A DNA stretch of 64,000 nucleotides from Cytidiella melzeri (taxonomy: Eukaryota > Basidiomycota > Agaricomycetes > Polyporales > Irpicaceae). The position numbers and the translations under genes are program-made. Where the stretch lies: assembly GCA_022592445.1 (NCBI GenBank), contig JABYQR010000039.1, positions 143,240 through 207,239 on the forward strand. Reading direction: 5' to 3'. Positions 11,594 through 21,519 of the stretch are shown here, in pieces (position 1 is the first letter of the stretch; the number at the start of each line of letters is the position of its first letter). The notes beneath the pieces were generated by a model. That model saw nothing but the letters and a program-made list of their open reading frames with translations. It ran no database searches and had not been told where the DNA came from.

Positions 11594-13155
11594 ATGTCGC
11601 TGACTGAAGCTGCAGGGAAGGCAGAGTCGGAAGCCAGTTTTGACCAAATACCAATCATGTACGTATGGTCTTGGTGTATTGCCCTTTTTCGTGCTTTGGA
11701 ACATTATCTTTCTAGTGATCTTGCAAATGCACAGAGCCCAGATACAACAGAAAGGATGCAGTTAGCCGCAAAGATCAGAGATGCGTGCATCAACGTCGGC
11801 TTCCTCTACGGTGCGCGTGGTGTCTCCTGCTGCACATGAAGCAGCTGTCAACAACTCGCTCGCAGTCAAAAATCATGGTATACCCGAAGAGATCATCCAA
11901 AGGGCCTTCGTCGCTACACAGGAGTTCTTCTCACTACCAGATTCGCAAAAGATGGAGGTCGATAACAAGAAGACCGCCAATTTCAAAGGTTACAATGCCG
12001 TTTTGGCCAGTAACAACGACCCTGCCGGGGCTGGAGACATGCATGAGGGTTTTGAATTTGGCTGGGAAGAGATAACTCCGAAAAATAATGATGAGAAACG
12101 GGCTCATGACGGCGTCATGGCTGGTGGTAACATCTGGCCAAGTGGTTTACCAAGTTTTCGACAGTCAGCCTTGACCTACTAGTAAGCGGCTCACGACGCA
12201 TGTGCCATATTCTCGAATTCTGAACCACAGCTGCTGATAAGATGATATTCTCATACAGTCATGCTGCAGTGGAATTGGGGAAGAGGCTCTTCCCTTTGTT
12301 CGCGCTCGCATTGGAATTACCCGAGGACTATTTTGAGGACAAGGTGGGTTGTGGCTCCCGACCTTCTCGCAAGCTTACGTCGAATGATCTTTCCTCGTTG
12401 GATGCTTCTCGGTAGACCCGAAATGCCGCTGCTCTCATGCGCGTACTGCATTACCCACCCCAAGCGGGACCTGTAGATGAACGTGTCATTGGAATTGGTG
12501 CTCATACCGAGTAAGCTCTGATGTCCTGAGACATGCTGCCAGCAGCTGAACGTTCGCGAACGCTAGCTTCGAGGTCAAGTCACCGCCGTAATCTATTGTC
12601 TATGCATCCTCACCAATACCTGTACTTCTTCAGTGCTTTACTATTCTATGGCAGCAGCCTGGTATCCAGGCCCTGCAAGTCCTGAACGCGCAAAAGCAGT
12701 GGATTGACGCACCTCCTATCCCAGGAACTTTTGTCGTAAAGCACGTGCATCCCTTCTACTGTTTTTCCTCCCCCTCTGCTGACTCGGGTCCGTTTGTCTT
12801 CGAATCAGTCTGGGCGATCAATTTGCACGTTGGACTAGTATGTTCCTCCTTGCTCCCCGTTGTCTTGCACTGAAACACTCTCGCTCTGCTCATTAGACGA
12901 CGTCTTCAAGTCCACCGTCCATCGCGCAGTGAACCGAAGTGGCGTCCGTCGCTACTCCATCCCCCTTTTCTTCGGGACAGACTACGATGTTAGACTAGAG
13001 GTGAGACCTCTCTCTGAGAAAGACTGCACTATTGTCTTACCTGTACCATACAGCCTATCCCGACTTGCGTCTCCGATGACCGACCACCCAAGTACGAGGT
13101 CGTGACAGCCGGAGAGTACGTCAAAGAGAGGCTGAAAGCTACGTATGGGCATTAA
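11594..13155 (+). CDS. 2-oxoglutarate/Fe(II)-dependent oxygenase (isopenicillin N synthase-like)
   Basis: This is a soluble non-heme iron oxygenase of the DIOX_N/2OG-FeII_Oxy family. These enzymes hydroxylate, desaturate or dealkylate small molecules using oxygen and 2-oxoglutarate. The N-terminal half shows QIPII(D)LANA, ACINVGFLY, NNHGIPEEIIQRAF and FFSLPDSQKMEV; the middle has GYNAVL and the FEFGWEE region. The core gives the HTD iron-binding pair, then ECFTILWQQPGIQALQVL, GTFVVN and GDQF. The distal iron His is in STVHRAVN, followed by the 2-oxoglutarate-binding Arg-x-Ser in RYSIP. HTD forms only with a 7-nt micro-exon. Stop at 13153-13155. The substrate is unknown; fungal relatives include thymine dioxygenase-like and secondary-metabolism enzymes. 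Roughly eight introns. Confidence 0.85.
12567..12573 (+). other. 7-nt micro-exon completing the HxD iron-binding motif
   Basis: The previous exon ends at 12510 with CATACCGA before gtaagc. After a 56-nt intron ending gctag comes the exon CTTCGAG, then a 60-nt intron (gtcaag...cttcag), then TGCTTTACTATT at 12634. Joined, the codons read H-T-D-F-E-C-F-T-I, the conserved HTDxxxxT motif. The Asp iron ligand is split between the two exons. Confidence 0.8.
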
Positions 13156-14302
13156 ATTATCAACCTGTGGAGATACTATCGTCTCAAGCTAAAAGGGTCG
13201 AGAGTCGCATGTAGTTGTACGAATTTCTTCTGGCTCCGTTGAATATCATTTGCTTGCGTTGTTTACAGCATCAAAGCTCTGCTCCGAGTCAAATCATTGC
13301 CCGGCTCAAACTTTCTGCTTGGCGAGGTACGAGCGAGGCCTTTGTTTGCTGTGATAGAGCACCGTGCACCGTCACCACAGCCTGCGTCTCCGCGAGGTGA
13401 AGCCTGAAACATGATAATAGGAAGATAATCAACCAACCGACTCACGGCATCCGAGTCAGTGACCTACCCACGTGGAGGAAGCGCCTGCTCGACTCACACG
13501 TGGGTCACAAATATTTCTACTGTACTTCTGTACTGGTGGCACGCTCATATTCATGACCATTCCATGTCTCAGACTAACTTCTATTGGCTACGGAGAACTG
13601 TGCAAATCGCTGCGCAAAGAACTGCGCTATGGGTAGCCTCTAGCTACAACTTGAATGCGATTGGCAATGTTGGCAGTCCGACGAGCAGTTCAAAGCTCGC
13701 GGTTCACTGGCATGCTAAGGCTGACCGCAGTCGAAGAATCACAACGCTCTCACAGTGCGCCATCACCCCTTTTTTGATAGTCGAGCGGACCCAGCTATGA
13801 TCCACACGGTGCTGCTCCGAGTCAGCGTTATGCGCGCTGCGGCCGGGCTACGCAATACTGGACCTCGTAAGCAGACTATGAATGGGTGCGAACTGTATGT
13901 GATCATCTTCAGTGCTACTGTAGTACGAGCTGACAACTTCGACGAAAACTTGCATAGGCACCGTCGAGTCAGAAAGTCACGGCCCTCGTGGATTATGCGC
14001 TGCGCATACTGTTCTGGGGCAATATCCGAGTCATATACTCCGGTGCAGCCGCTGCATTGGCAGACGCCTAGTATACGGAACGTCGAAAACACCAAAAAAA
14101 ACAAGCACATCGTGTATAACCACTATCATTGGTGGACTTGTACGAACTTAAGGTGCGTTACCTCTAGATCTGACTCAAACCACACCCTCCAACATTCAGT
14201 GTCCGAGTCCATGCGTGATCCAGTTCATCTAGGCATTGGTCTCTTTGTTACTAACAGCTTTACGTCAGCGTTATTCTGCACACCAACTTATACACACAAT
14301 TC
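13156..14302. other. Intergenic; holds part of a diverged duplication
   Basis: No complete gene is seen. A segment around 13240-13345 resembles 15236-15345. It has an exon-like frame bounded by tttacag and gtacga that reads roughly LPGSNFLLGE; the other copy reads SGSNLMLGE. The rest shows only short chance frames. Confidence 0.35.
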
Positions 14303-14574
14303 AGGACCGCAGCCCCCGTATTGCGGTTAGGCCCCGATCACACTGGAGTAGCTAACCACTGCTCTATGCTGCTGCGGGTGATCAGTATGCTCATGCATGA
14401 AGTATTCCGCCGAAGCGACTGGCAGGAGTCACTTTGCCTGGGGCTTTATGCTGTCTGTGAGCGCACTATATAGCTGGTGCATGCTTCACACTATTCTCCA
14501 TCTCATACAGTATTTTGAGCCCTCTCTCATCCCTCACTCGAGTACCAGGACAACCCACAACAACCTTCGCATCT

Positions 14575-14978
14575 ATGTCCCGCTCTGTGGCCTCTTTTCA
14601 CCCTCACGAAAGCGTTACCACTCTGACCAGCAACACGAATGACTCCACAGCTGCGTTGATACCTAAGGCAAGTTAGATATAGCAAAAGAATCTCGCACGG
14701 AACCCCTCATGTATCAACTACAGTCTTCCAAATCATCCGATGCAAAATCTATCGCCACGTGCTCCACGAGCACCACAACCTATACCACTGGTAGCACAAA
14801 GACCAATCCACCGCAGCCTGCTAAGGACTGGGAGAAGGCTTACGCGCAACTCGCCACGTCGATTGGCTTCGCAGGAGGGGTACCACAGCTCCCTAAAAAG
14901 AAGACAAAAACGGGTGACAGTGGGAGGAAGGGAGAAAAGACCGCTGCTTTTCCAGCAGGCAAACCGTCGGGTGATTAA
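14575..14978 (+). CDS. Small orphan basidiomycete-type protein, intact copy (DWEKAY family)
   Basis: Two exons give about 116 residues. Exon 1 (14575-14667) encodes MSRSVASFHPHESVTTLT...IPK. Exon 2 (14724-14978) encodes a Ser/Thr-rich stretch, then KTNPPQPAKDWEKAYAQLA, TSIGFAGGVPQLPKK and a basic tail. No signal peptide, membrane segment or enzyme motif is visible. I recall small proteins with the DWE-x-AYAQL...GFGG...P pattern as common, often tandemly duplicated, in mushroom genomes, with no known function; that is memory, not a search. The intron appears to use a GC donor (AAG/gcaagt...ctacag), while copy B has GT at the same place. The exon-intron layout shared with copy B is the main evidence that it is real. 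Confidence 0.6.
14668..14723 (+). other. GC-AG intron in the orphan gene
   Basis: Exon 1 ends CCTAAG and is followed by gcaagt; the acceptor is ctacag. The duplicate has CCTCAG/gtaaga. One T-to-C change at donor position +2 explains the difference, and the strong flanking match (AAG/GCAAGT) is typical of functional GC donors. Confidence 0.6.
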
Positions 14979-15170
14979 GGTGGCACCTACGGAACTAGAG
15001 CTCTAATTAGAATATCTCGTTACAGAAGCAGTAAGCTCACCAGTTTTTTTCGGTTATCTCTATCTCACCTAAATATCCCCAGGTCGTCTGTCGTTCGTCT
15101 TGGTTGCTAGTTAGGATGTACGTGAATGACCTAGAGTAAGAGGTATGCATATTCAGCGCATACCAGTAAC

Positions 15171-15574
15171 AATACTAACATGTGGCAATGTATCGGCTCA
15201 CAGTGATTGCATGTTGTTCTCACAAAATCTTGGCTCCATTGGATATTTAATGTTTGTGTCGTCTTAATAGCATCGTAAGTCTGTTCAAGACACCGTCGGG
15301 CTCAAACTTGATGTTGGGCGAGGTAACAGCAAGACCACGGTTTTGCTTTTGCCGGAGACTCAGACTACAAAGGTCTGGTAGTTTCAAACAGCATTAACAG
15401 CGTCACTCCATTGTAGGTGCCCGAAATACTTGAGGAGAATTGATCATATTCCAAGTTGCAGATGCAGCCTCTATTCCCCACCGTGGTCTCTGCATAACAC
15501 AGCTAATGCGCGCAATTCTCTTGGTCACATATGTTAGCGATGTAGTGCCCCTCATCTGATGCTCACAAAACTCA
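15171..15574. other. Spacer between duplicated units
   Basis: No gene is recognised. Positions 15236-15345 resemble 13240-13345, so the duplication may extend further upstream than the orphan gene itself. Confidence 0.3.
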
Positions 15575-16290
15575 GGACCGCAGCTGCACATCGTGGTCAA
15601 CGTTTCACGTCTTTAGGTCCCGAATCACACCTGCAAGGCTAATCGCTGTTCTAGAGTGCTGAGCAATACGTTCAGTATGTTCCGGCAAGGCCACTAGCAA
15701 GCGTCACTTTTCCTGCGCTCCGGACTTGATAGCCCACTCTCACTTCTAACTTGTGTACCAGGCAAAACCGCAATTCCCTTCGCATTCATGTCCCGCTTTG
15801 TGGCCTCACTTCACTCCCACGAAAGCTGCACCTCCCTCACCAGCAACCCGAACAACTCCACCGCTTCATCAATTCCTCAGGTAAGATATAGCAGTAATCT
15901 CTCGCACATCACTCTTAATGTATGAGTCGCAGTATTTCAAATCCTTCTATGGCCTCCACAAGCCTAAATACACTACCACTGGCAGCGCAAAGACTAATCC
16001 ACCGCAGCCTGCTAAGGACTGGGAGAAGGCCACGCGCAGCTCGCTTCATTGATTGGCTTCGCTGGAGGGGTACCACAGCTCCCTAAAAGCAAGACGAAAA
16101 CGCGTAACAGTGGAACTAAGGGAGGAAAGACCCATGCTTTTCCAGCAGGCGAGCCTTCAGCTGATCAAGGTTGCGCCGACGGAACTAGACCTTGAAAGAT
16201 ATCTCTATCTCACCTGAATTTCGCCAGGCCGTCTGTCGTTCGTTAACAGTCCGGATGTACTGTTGGACCTACAGTATGAGGTACGCATAT
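15575..16290 (+). repeat. Diverged tandem duplication, copy B
   Basis: Counterpart of 14303-15170. The second exon block from CAAAGACTAATCCACCGCAG onward is nearly identical to copy A over long runs. Downstream it keeps a longer version of the trailing block than copy A, so neither copy is simply a fragment of the other. Confidence 0.65.
15788..16052 (+). pseudogene. Frameshifted second copy of the orphan DWEKAY gene
   Basis: Exon 1 (15788-15880) encodes MSRFVASLHSHESCTSLT...IPQ. A GT-AG intron runs 15881-15932, and exon 2 starts YFKSFYGLHKPKY. The frame holds through NPPQPAKDWEKA, then a 2-nt loss relative to copy A shifts it to an early stop at 16050-16052. The product would lack the conserved AYAQL...GFAGG half. 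DNA downstream of the stop is still strongly conserved with copy A, so the lesion looks recent. Confidence 0.6.
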
Positions 16291-16439
16291 TCAGCGCAGA
16301 CCCGCTTACAGTGCCTGAAGCTTCAAACCATCTCAAGGATCTCGAATCTTTTCTATCTCATTATCCCTACATGGACGACACGGACTATACCATACGTGCC
16401 CAGGTATACCCCCAAGATGCTGGTCAACTTTTGCACTGA
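16192..16439 (+). pseudogene. Exon-like remnant downstream of the duplicated orphan gene
   Basis: An open frame starting near SPEFRQAV (16209 on) is followed, after a possible ttaacag acceptor at 16249, by 63 codons reading PDVLLDLQYEVRIF...YPQDAGQLLH and a stop at 16437-16439. Composition looks like real protein. A shortened counterpart lies at 15060-15180 after copy A. I do not recognise the family. It could be the 3' part of an original longer gene of which the orphan exons were the 5' part, or a separate neighbour. Confidence 0.35.
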
Positions 16440-16727
16440 ATACAAGAGTGCTGCCCTTGTGCTCTATGACGCACGACTTTACTACGATCTACCTCTTGAA
16501 CGCGATGGTCGACGTTGTACGACACACATATGTTCAAATCTTCACCTGCAGCTAACAGCTAAGTCGAGTTATGTTTTTATAGTGACCCTACACCGCAGAA
16601 GTACAGTGGTAGAGGTTCATAAAATTTAATAATACAACTCTAAACCTGTACACGTAATCTAAGCCAAGCTCATACATACGCAAGCACCACGATGAGTACC
16701 GAACTGTTTGCACCACCGCAATCATGA

Positions 16728-18245
16728 TCATGACGGTGGCAAGATCTCCATTGGCAATGTGTCGTATCGAGGAGGAAGTGGACTCGTTCCATCGACCTGG
16801 AAGAAGTCTTCGAACACAAGAGGTCGCAACTTGAAGCCCTGCACCATGTCGTGAGCCGACGACATTCACAAAACAGTGAAACCCATGAGATACCTCTTTA
16901 TGTAAACGTGCCAACTCTTGCTCATCTTCCCCTACTTCACGGAGCAACTCACGCATAGGAAGCATCGCAGCATTTCTGCAGAGTTCCTTGATCTCTGACC
17001 CTGAGTAGCCTTCTGTTCGTTCACCTAGAGCAAACATGGGAAAGCCCTCGCATAGCTTTGTGTCCTTGAGAACCTAATGATAGTATTGAATAAAATGTTT
17101 CAAAACCACTAAGCAAGAGAAGCATACCAAAGCCAGAATCTTCAGCCTTTGGTCCAGAGTCGGCAGTACGACGGCGAAACGCTTAGGCATGCGGCGTAAA
17201 ATAGCACTATCGATGTCATTTGGTCGGTTTGTGGCCCCAAGGACGACTATTCGGTCCGGACCCGACAGCAGGCCGTCCCATAGACTACAGCAAGATCTCA
17301 GTGTCTTCGCCAGAGCAATACCGTTATAGTACATACGTCATAAACTCGGCTTTCATCATCCCTGTCGCCTCGTGATCCTCCTTCTGTCTTTGACGCAAAA
17401 ACGAGTCTATCTCGTCAATAAACACGATGCTTGGCTGCGTCTTGCGCGCGAGCGAAAAGAGAGCAGCAATTAATTTGTTCGAATCGCCGAACCATTTACT
17501 GGTTAACACGGAGGCGGCAATATTGATGAACGTTGCACCAGACTCTTTGGCTAACGCTTTTGCGAGCATCGTTTTGCCGCAGCCTGGTGGTCCGAAGAGA
17601 AGAACACCTTTGGGTGCTCCTAGTAAGGACGACGAGGCAAAGAGATGGGGGTATTGTAGAGGGTAGATGACTGATTCGCGAAGGGAGGCAATAATGGGCT
17701 CCAGGCCACCAATGTCTAGACAAAAGTGTCAAAGTGCACGATTTCTTACGCAGTGTTACGAACTTACCAGAGAATCGCACGTCAATATCATCCGGGTGTA
17801 TAATCTCCGATGCTATTTGACCTGTAGGGAAGCGTAACAGAGTTGGTGCTCGGAACCATAGGTGCATCGTACGGGAAGTTACTCACGCTCATATTCATCC
17901 AGCACCAAGTTTTTGAACCCCAACTTCAACAATGCCGACGGCTTTGGCTTTGATTCAACCCTTCGTGGGTCCAAGAGGTTGAAATACTGTCAAAAGTGTT
18001 GAGTGCATTTGACATTGCTGCAGGTGGACGACGGACTCACTCGTAACGAAAGCCACACGACTACCTTGCACGGGTCGTAGCTTGTAAGCCACACATGAGG
18101 ATCAAGTAGCGTACTAATCAACGCACCGGTACAGTAGAGAGTACAACGGCTTCCGTAGTTGTGAAATATTAGAGACGTTGTAGAAAGAATCAAGTACTGG
18201 CTCACCGTCTATTAAAGTTTTCCGTGTGCTTAATGAACCGGCCAT
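16728..18245 (-). CDS. MSP1: Msp1/ATAD1-like AAA ATPase
   Basis: This is a membrane-anchored AAA+ ATPase. Msp1/ATAD1 extracts mislocalised tail-anchored proteins from the mitochondrial outer membrane and peroxisomes. Visible in order: DLRFS-like and DIGGLEPII region, [16 protein letters not shown] (Walker A), [27 protein letters not shown] and [13 protein letters not shown] (Walker B with DEID). Then come [12 protein letters not shown] (sensor 1), [10 protein letters not shown] with arginine finger, and [22 protein letters not shown]. The final exon reads [13 protein letters not shown] and ends in ILPPS. The first exon starts [13 protein letters not shown] at 18245. The next has a hydrophobic stretch (VVVWLSL) that could be the anchor, but its splice phase is not clean. 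The substrate-gripping pore loop is W-F. A few related AAA proteins (spastin/katanin type) are possible but the linker and C-terminus favour Msp1. Confidence 0.8.
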
Positions 18246-19039
18246 TCTGGTGAAGCTACCAGTTTCCTAGCACGTTAACAGCAGCCAGATCGACCAAAGA
18301 CGGTCAGGTATAAGTAGAGCAAAGCCTCAGCTGGAGTATGCAGCAGCAGCAGTCGCGTAGCGTGACAGTCGGTGGCAAAGAATGACGGTGAACAAGCGCT
18401 CGTAGATGGTCTAAGACATAATCCGCTGTGGCCACATTGACGCAGCTCGCTCAAGGCACGCGCAACATCGAGAGCAATATGTATATATTCCGAACAACGT
18501 GGGACATGCAGACTGGTCCAATGTTAATACTTCAGGCGATTGATCCAGCAGTTCTCAGGCGGTGCGTTTGGTACCTTGCGCAGGCATTGCAACGTAGGGC
18601 CGTGGATCCCGAACACCCTGTGCCATCTTCGCGAGCGAGTTGTTCATATTCACTCTGGCCTTTGAAGATCTCGACGAAGACTGGTACGCCGGACAACGCT
18701 GCACGGAAGAGTCCTCAAGAATCCGCGACAAGCGCATCTATTCTGTTCGTGCTTGAGACATACACAAACGTTGAAATGTGATATTTAAGCGAATTGAAAG
18801 GTATGCACGGTGTGTAACGGATTTCCAGCCTTAAGCTTGGATGCCAAGCTGTCTTCCTGTCGGCCGCTCCAGAGAATGTGGAGAACAAGCTTCAAACTGG
18901 CCAAGCTTACGCGTAGAGCGAGGCTTTATCGACCATTCTGGAAGATGTCGTTCTACCCAGGGAATGAGGCTTCTCCGAAGTCAAAAGCGAATCGACAAGC
19001 CAATTTGTACTGGTATGGTTGTGAGGAAAACAGGAAAAC
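18246..19039. other. Original promoter region between the Msp1-like gene and SSR4
   Basis: Before the LINE insertion this segment would have continued directly into 24766 onward, forming the shared upstream region of two divergent genes. A short minus frame around 18565-18710 reads VPVFVEIFKGQSEYEQLARE and looks faintly coding, but I could not build a gene from it. Confidence 0.35.
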
Positions 19040-19052
19040 CGCAAAGAACGAG
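19040..19052 (+). repeat. Target-site duplication, 3' side of the LINE
   Basis: The 13-mer cgcaaagaacgag is repeated exactly at 24751-24763. Two further T bases match as well but merge with the T run. Confidence 0.9.
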
Positions 19053-19071
19053 TTTTTTTTTTTTTTTTTTT
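19053..19071 (-). other. Poly(A) tail of the LINE (poly-T on plus strand)
   Basis: An uninterrupted run of 19 T on the plus strand sits between the target-site duplication and the element body. This is the expected mark of target-primed reverse transcription from a polyadenylated transcript. Confidence 0.9.
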
Positions 19072-19503
19072 ATTATCTAAGTTTATAAAGGTCCGTGCGT
19101 AACGTAGTTACATGTGAGACCATAATCCGAAACCATGAAACGGCTGCCAGCGCCCGTCCCGATTGTGGGTTGTTTTATACAGTCCTCGGATGAGTGGTGC
19201 GGACCGGACAGCGAGGCAGTGGTGTTCAGGCACCGCCCAAGTGTCACAACCTATACTTGGCAGAAACAGAAAGGGAGACATAGACCCCCGGCCCCATGTT
19301 GGCCTGCGGCTGCGAGTGCCCGCTGCAACTGCTACTTTCTGACGGTTTTTTCAGGACGGTTGAATGTGGTATGTCCTAGGCCTGATGACTTAGCCCCGTC
19401 TAAGCGCGTTGTCGCTACTACGCAGAAAGAGAAAATAACCCCCCCTCCGTTGAAGAAACACAACATTCGCCAACATGCCAGGTTATGGCACACAAAAGCC
19501 CTT

Positions 19504-21519
19504 TCACTCACTTAGGTGAAGGGTTCCTTCGCCGGATGCAGGGTAGAGAACACCCCAACCCGCATCCGTGGGTTCCCCCCAAGCCAAACGTCCTGTCTGA
19601 CTGGGGTTCGCCCGCCACCGCGTAGATTTCGACAGCGAGGGGTCGACCTCGCCACCGTCCTCATGATGACCATCGCGTCTCGAATTGGAATCACTGTTTG
19701 CCACAGGAAGGCGAAACTCATCCTCTCCGAAATCCAGCGCATCCGCTGGCCTTCCATTAGCAAGGTATTGCCGCTCCCTCTGCGGCCCCCACCAACTGGA
19801 GTGTGGAGATTTGAACTCCAGGTCGTCGGTTAGATTTCTAAAAAACCAGTCGACGAACTTTGCTCTGTCCTCCTCCGACCTAGCATTGGCCTCAGCTTCC
19901 GCCTTGGCATGGTGATCATCCGCCGGAATATGTTTCTCCTTCGGCTTCTTCACCTTCAATATTGGGTCACGCTTCTGCTCCTCAGAAGCCTCCCCTTTGT
20001 GTATGAGCGTCCTTATAGTCCACTCATGTCCTGATCTCCACACTTCGCGCATGAACTGCCGGTGGGATTTGGGACTGTAATCGATCGGTTTCCACTTGGT
20101 GTGGGCACCAAACACTGTTTGTTTAAGTATTGTCTCAACCCATACTCGTGTTACCGCGTAGGAGTTGAAACAATTTGCAGCTAAATCTGAGGTTCTCGTT
20201 TCCACCAGCTTAGCCCATTCAAAAGTTCCTGCCATGGGGTTCATGATCAAGAACACAAGGAGTTCGTTTTGTCCAAACGACTGTGTGCAGTTTTGGAAAT
20301 CTGCAGAATCCATACTCGCAAGAGCTGCTAGCTCCTCTTGGTTGTATGGGTCAGGTGGTCTCCAAGCACGGTACCACAAAAGACACTCGTCCAGCAGATG
20401 CTTCCGAGTTTCAATAGCGCCACACGCACATTCCGCGGGGCCCTCCAGATGAAATCTTTCACGGAACTCGCCAATAGGCATGTGTCCTGAGATGAGACGT
20501 GTAGCAGCAGCATATTCCGCCACACCCACTGTATTATCAGGCTTATCAACGTTATACAACGCTGACTGAGCTCCGCCAAGGTTTTTCAACCACCAATGCC
20601 GTTTGGCTACTGGTGTCACTCCCTTGAATTCAGACGTTTTAATAACGTTGCTGTGCCCTTTGTAATCAAAGTCTTTCATAAGACGATGCCACCGTTTAAT
20701 AGCCATTGCATCTTTGTCTTGACTTGCCACACTCCACGAGGTAAATCTCGGTTGTGGTTTTTCGGTAGCCTCTTTGGCAAATTTGTCCATGTCCTCGTTG
20801 AGTGCGAGGCCAATGTGACTTGGTACCCAATGCAGCCCCACATAGCGTGCAGGGTTTGCGCTCAAGAAGTCTCGCACCCTTCGGCACGCTACCAAACGCA
20901 TCATCTGTCCTGGGCCAACATTTGGCTTCAGGATGGATTGCAATGCAGACTTGTTGTCAGCAAAGAGGTGGATTTCAGTGATACTATCAGGAATGTTCAT
21001 GACAGCATCACTAATACCCATAGCAAGAGCGCAAATTTCAGCGTCATATACGCCAGAATTGCCCATAGGGGTGTGTTTCCTAGTAAGAGTTACACCCATG
21101 TGTCGTGTAGTCCAGGCTGCTCCTGACTTGCGTCTTTTTGCAGACCCATCCCATATAAGAGATCCGTCAGTCCAAACTGAACGAATGTCTTCATTATGTT
21201 CTGTGAACTCAATTCGAGGTTTCAGATCTCCATCCACCCACGACTTAAAATCGTTGGAGGATTTGTTAGGCGCATCCACAAAGAACTTGATTCTGTCCTG
21301 GAACTCATCTAGAATGCGTTTACCAGGCCAATTTTCAACATCAACAGGATCAAAGGCTTCGTCTGAAGTCATCCCTATTCTATGGATGTGCGCCAAAGGC
21401 GAATCCACTTTATATCGTCGTGCCCCCAAAGGAAAAGGCATGCGACAATTTGCATCGTTTGTCTCCCACTCCGCCGGGAGATTAGCCCGGAGGGGGTGAC
21501 CTGATGCACTGTTCTCACT
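19504..21519 (-). CDS. LINE ORF2 C-terminal part: RNase H and zinc-knuckle-like tail
   Basis: The frame opens after a stop at 21520-21522 and begins near HPLRANLPAEWETN; the first ATG is at 21441. The RNase H domain shows VWTDGSLIWDG (first Asp), YDAEICALAMG (Glu), LFADNKSALQ (Asp) and WVPSHIGLALNEDMDKFA (last acidic residue), so the catalytic set is intact. It is followed by a CACG...HLLDEC finger-like motif. Beyond that lies a further region of about 300 residues, rich in charged residues (KVKKPKEKH, ARSEEDRAKF), with no recognised domain. It is a direct continuation of the RT frame at 21375-24750 but one base out of phase. Confidence 0.85.
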   Translation of the reverse strand, partial: SENSASGHPLRANLPAEWETNDANCRMPFPLGARRYKVDSPLAHIHRIGMTSDEAFDPVDVENWPGKRILDEFQDRIKFFVDAPNKSSNDFKSWVDGDLKPRIEFTEHNEDIRSVWTDGSLIWDGSAKRRKSGAAWTTRHMGVTLTRKHTPMGNSGVYDAEICALAMGISDAVMNIPDSITEIHLFADNKSALQSILKPNVGPGQMMRLVACRRVRDFLSANPARYVGLHWVPSHIGLALNEDMDKFAKEATEKPQPRFTSWSVASQDKDAMAIKRWHRLMKDFDYKGHSNVIKTSEFKGVTPVAKRHWWLKNLGGAQSALYNVDKPDNTVGVAEYAAATRLISGHMPIGEFRERFHLEGPAECACGAIETRKHLLDECLLWYRAWRPPDPYNQEELAALASMDSADFQNCTQSFGQNELLVFLIMNPMAGTFEWAKLVETRTSDLAANCFNSYAVTRVWVETILKQTVFGAHTKWKPIDYSPKSHRQFMREVWRSGHEWTIRTLIHKGEASEEQKRDPILKVKKPKEKHIPADDHHAKAEAEANARSEEDRAKFVDWFFRNLTDDLEFKSPHSSWWGPQRERQYLANGRPADALDFGEDEFRLPVANSDSNSRRDGHHEDGGEVDPSLSKSTRWRANPSQTGRLAWGEPTDAGWGVLYPASGEGTLHLSE

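Larger units (their letters stand above)
14303..15170 (+). repeat. Diverged tandem duplication, copy A
   Basis: This segment parallels 15575-16290. Both share, in the same order, an AGGACCGCAG block, the orphan gene's first exon starting ATGTCCCGCT, its intron and second exon, and a downstream GTCGTCTGTCGTTCGT block. Similarity is high in the coding exon and lower in flanks, with indels. Borders are approximate. Confidence 0.65.

Noticed and set aside
18565..18710. Minus frame reading VPVFVEIFKGQSEYEQ
   Set aside because: Looks faintly coding but no start, splice partners or family could be found; left as intergenic.
19516..21499. Plus-strand frames of up to 188 codons inside the LINE
   Set aside because: All lie opposite the RNase H and RT frames, which have clear catalytic motifs; these are antisense shadows.
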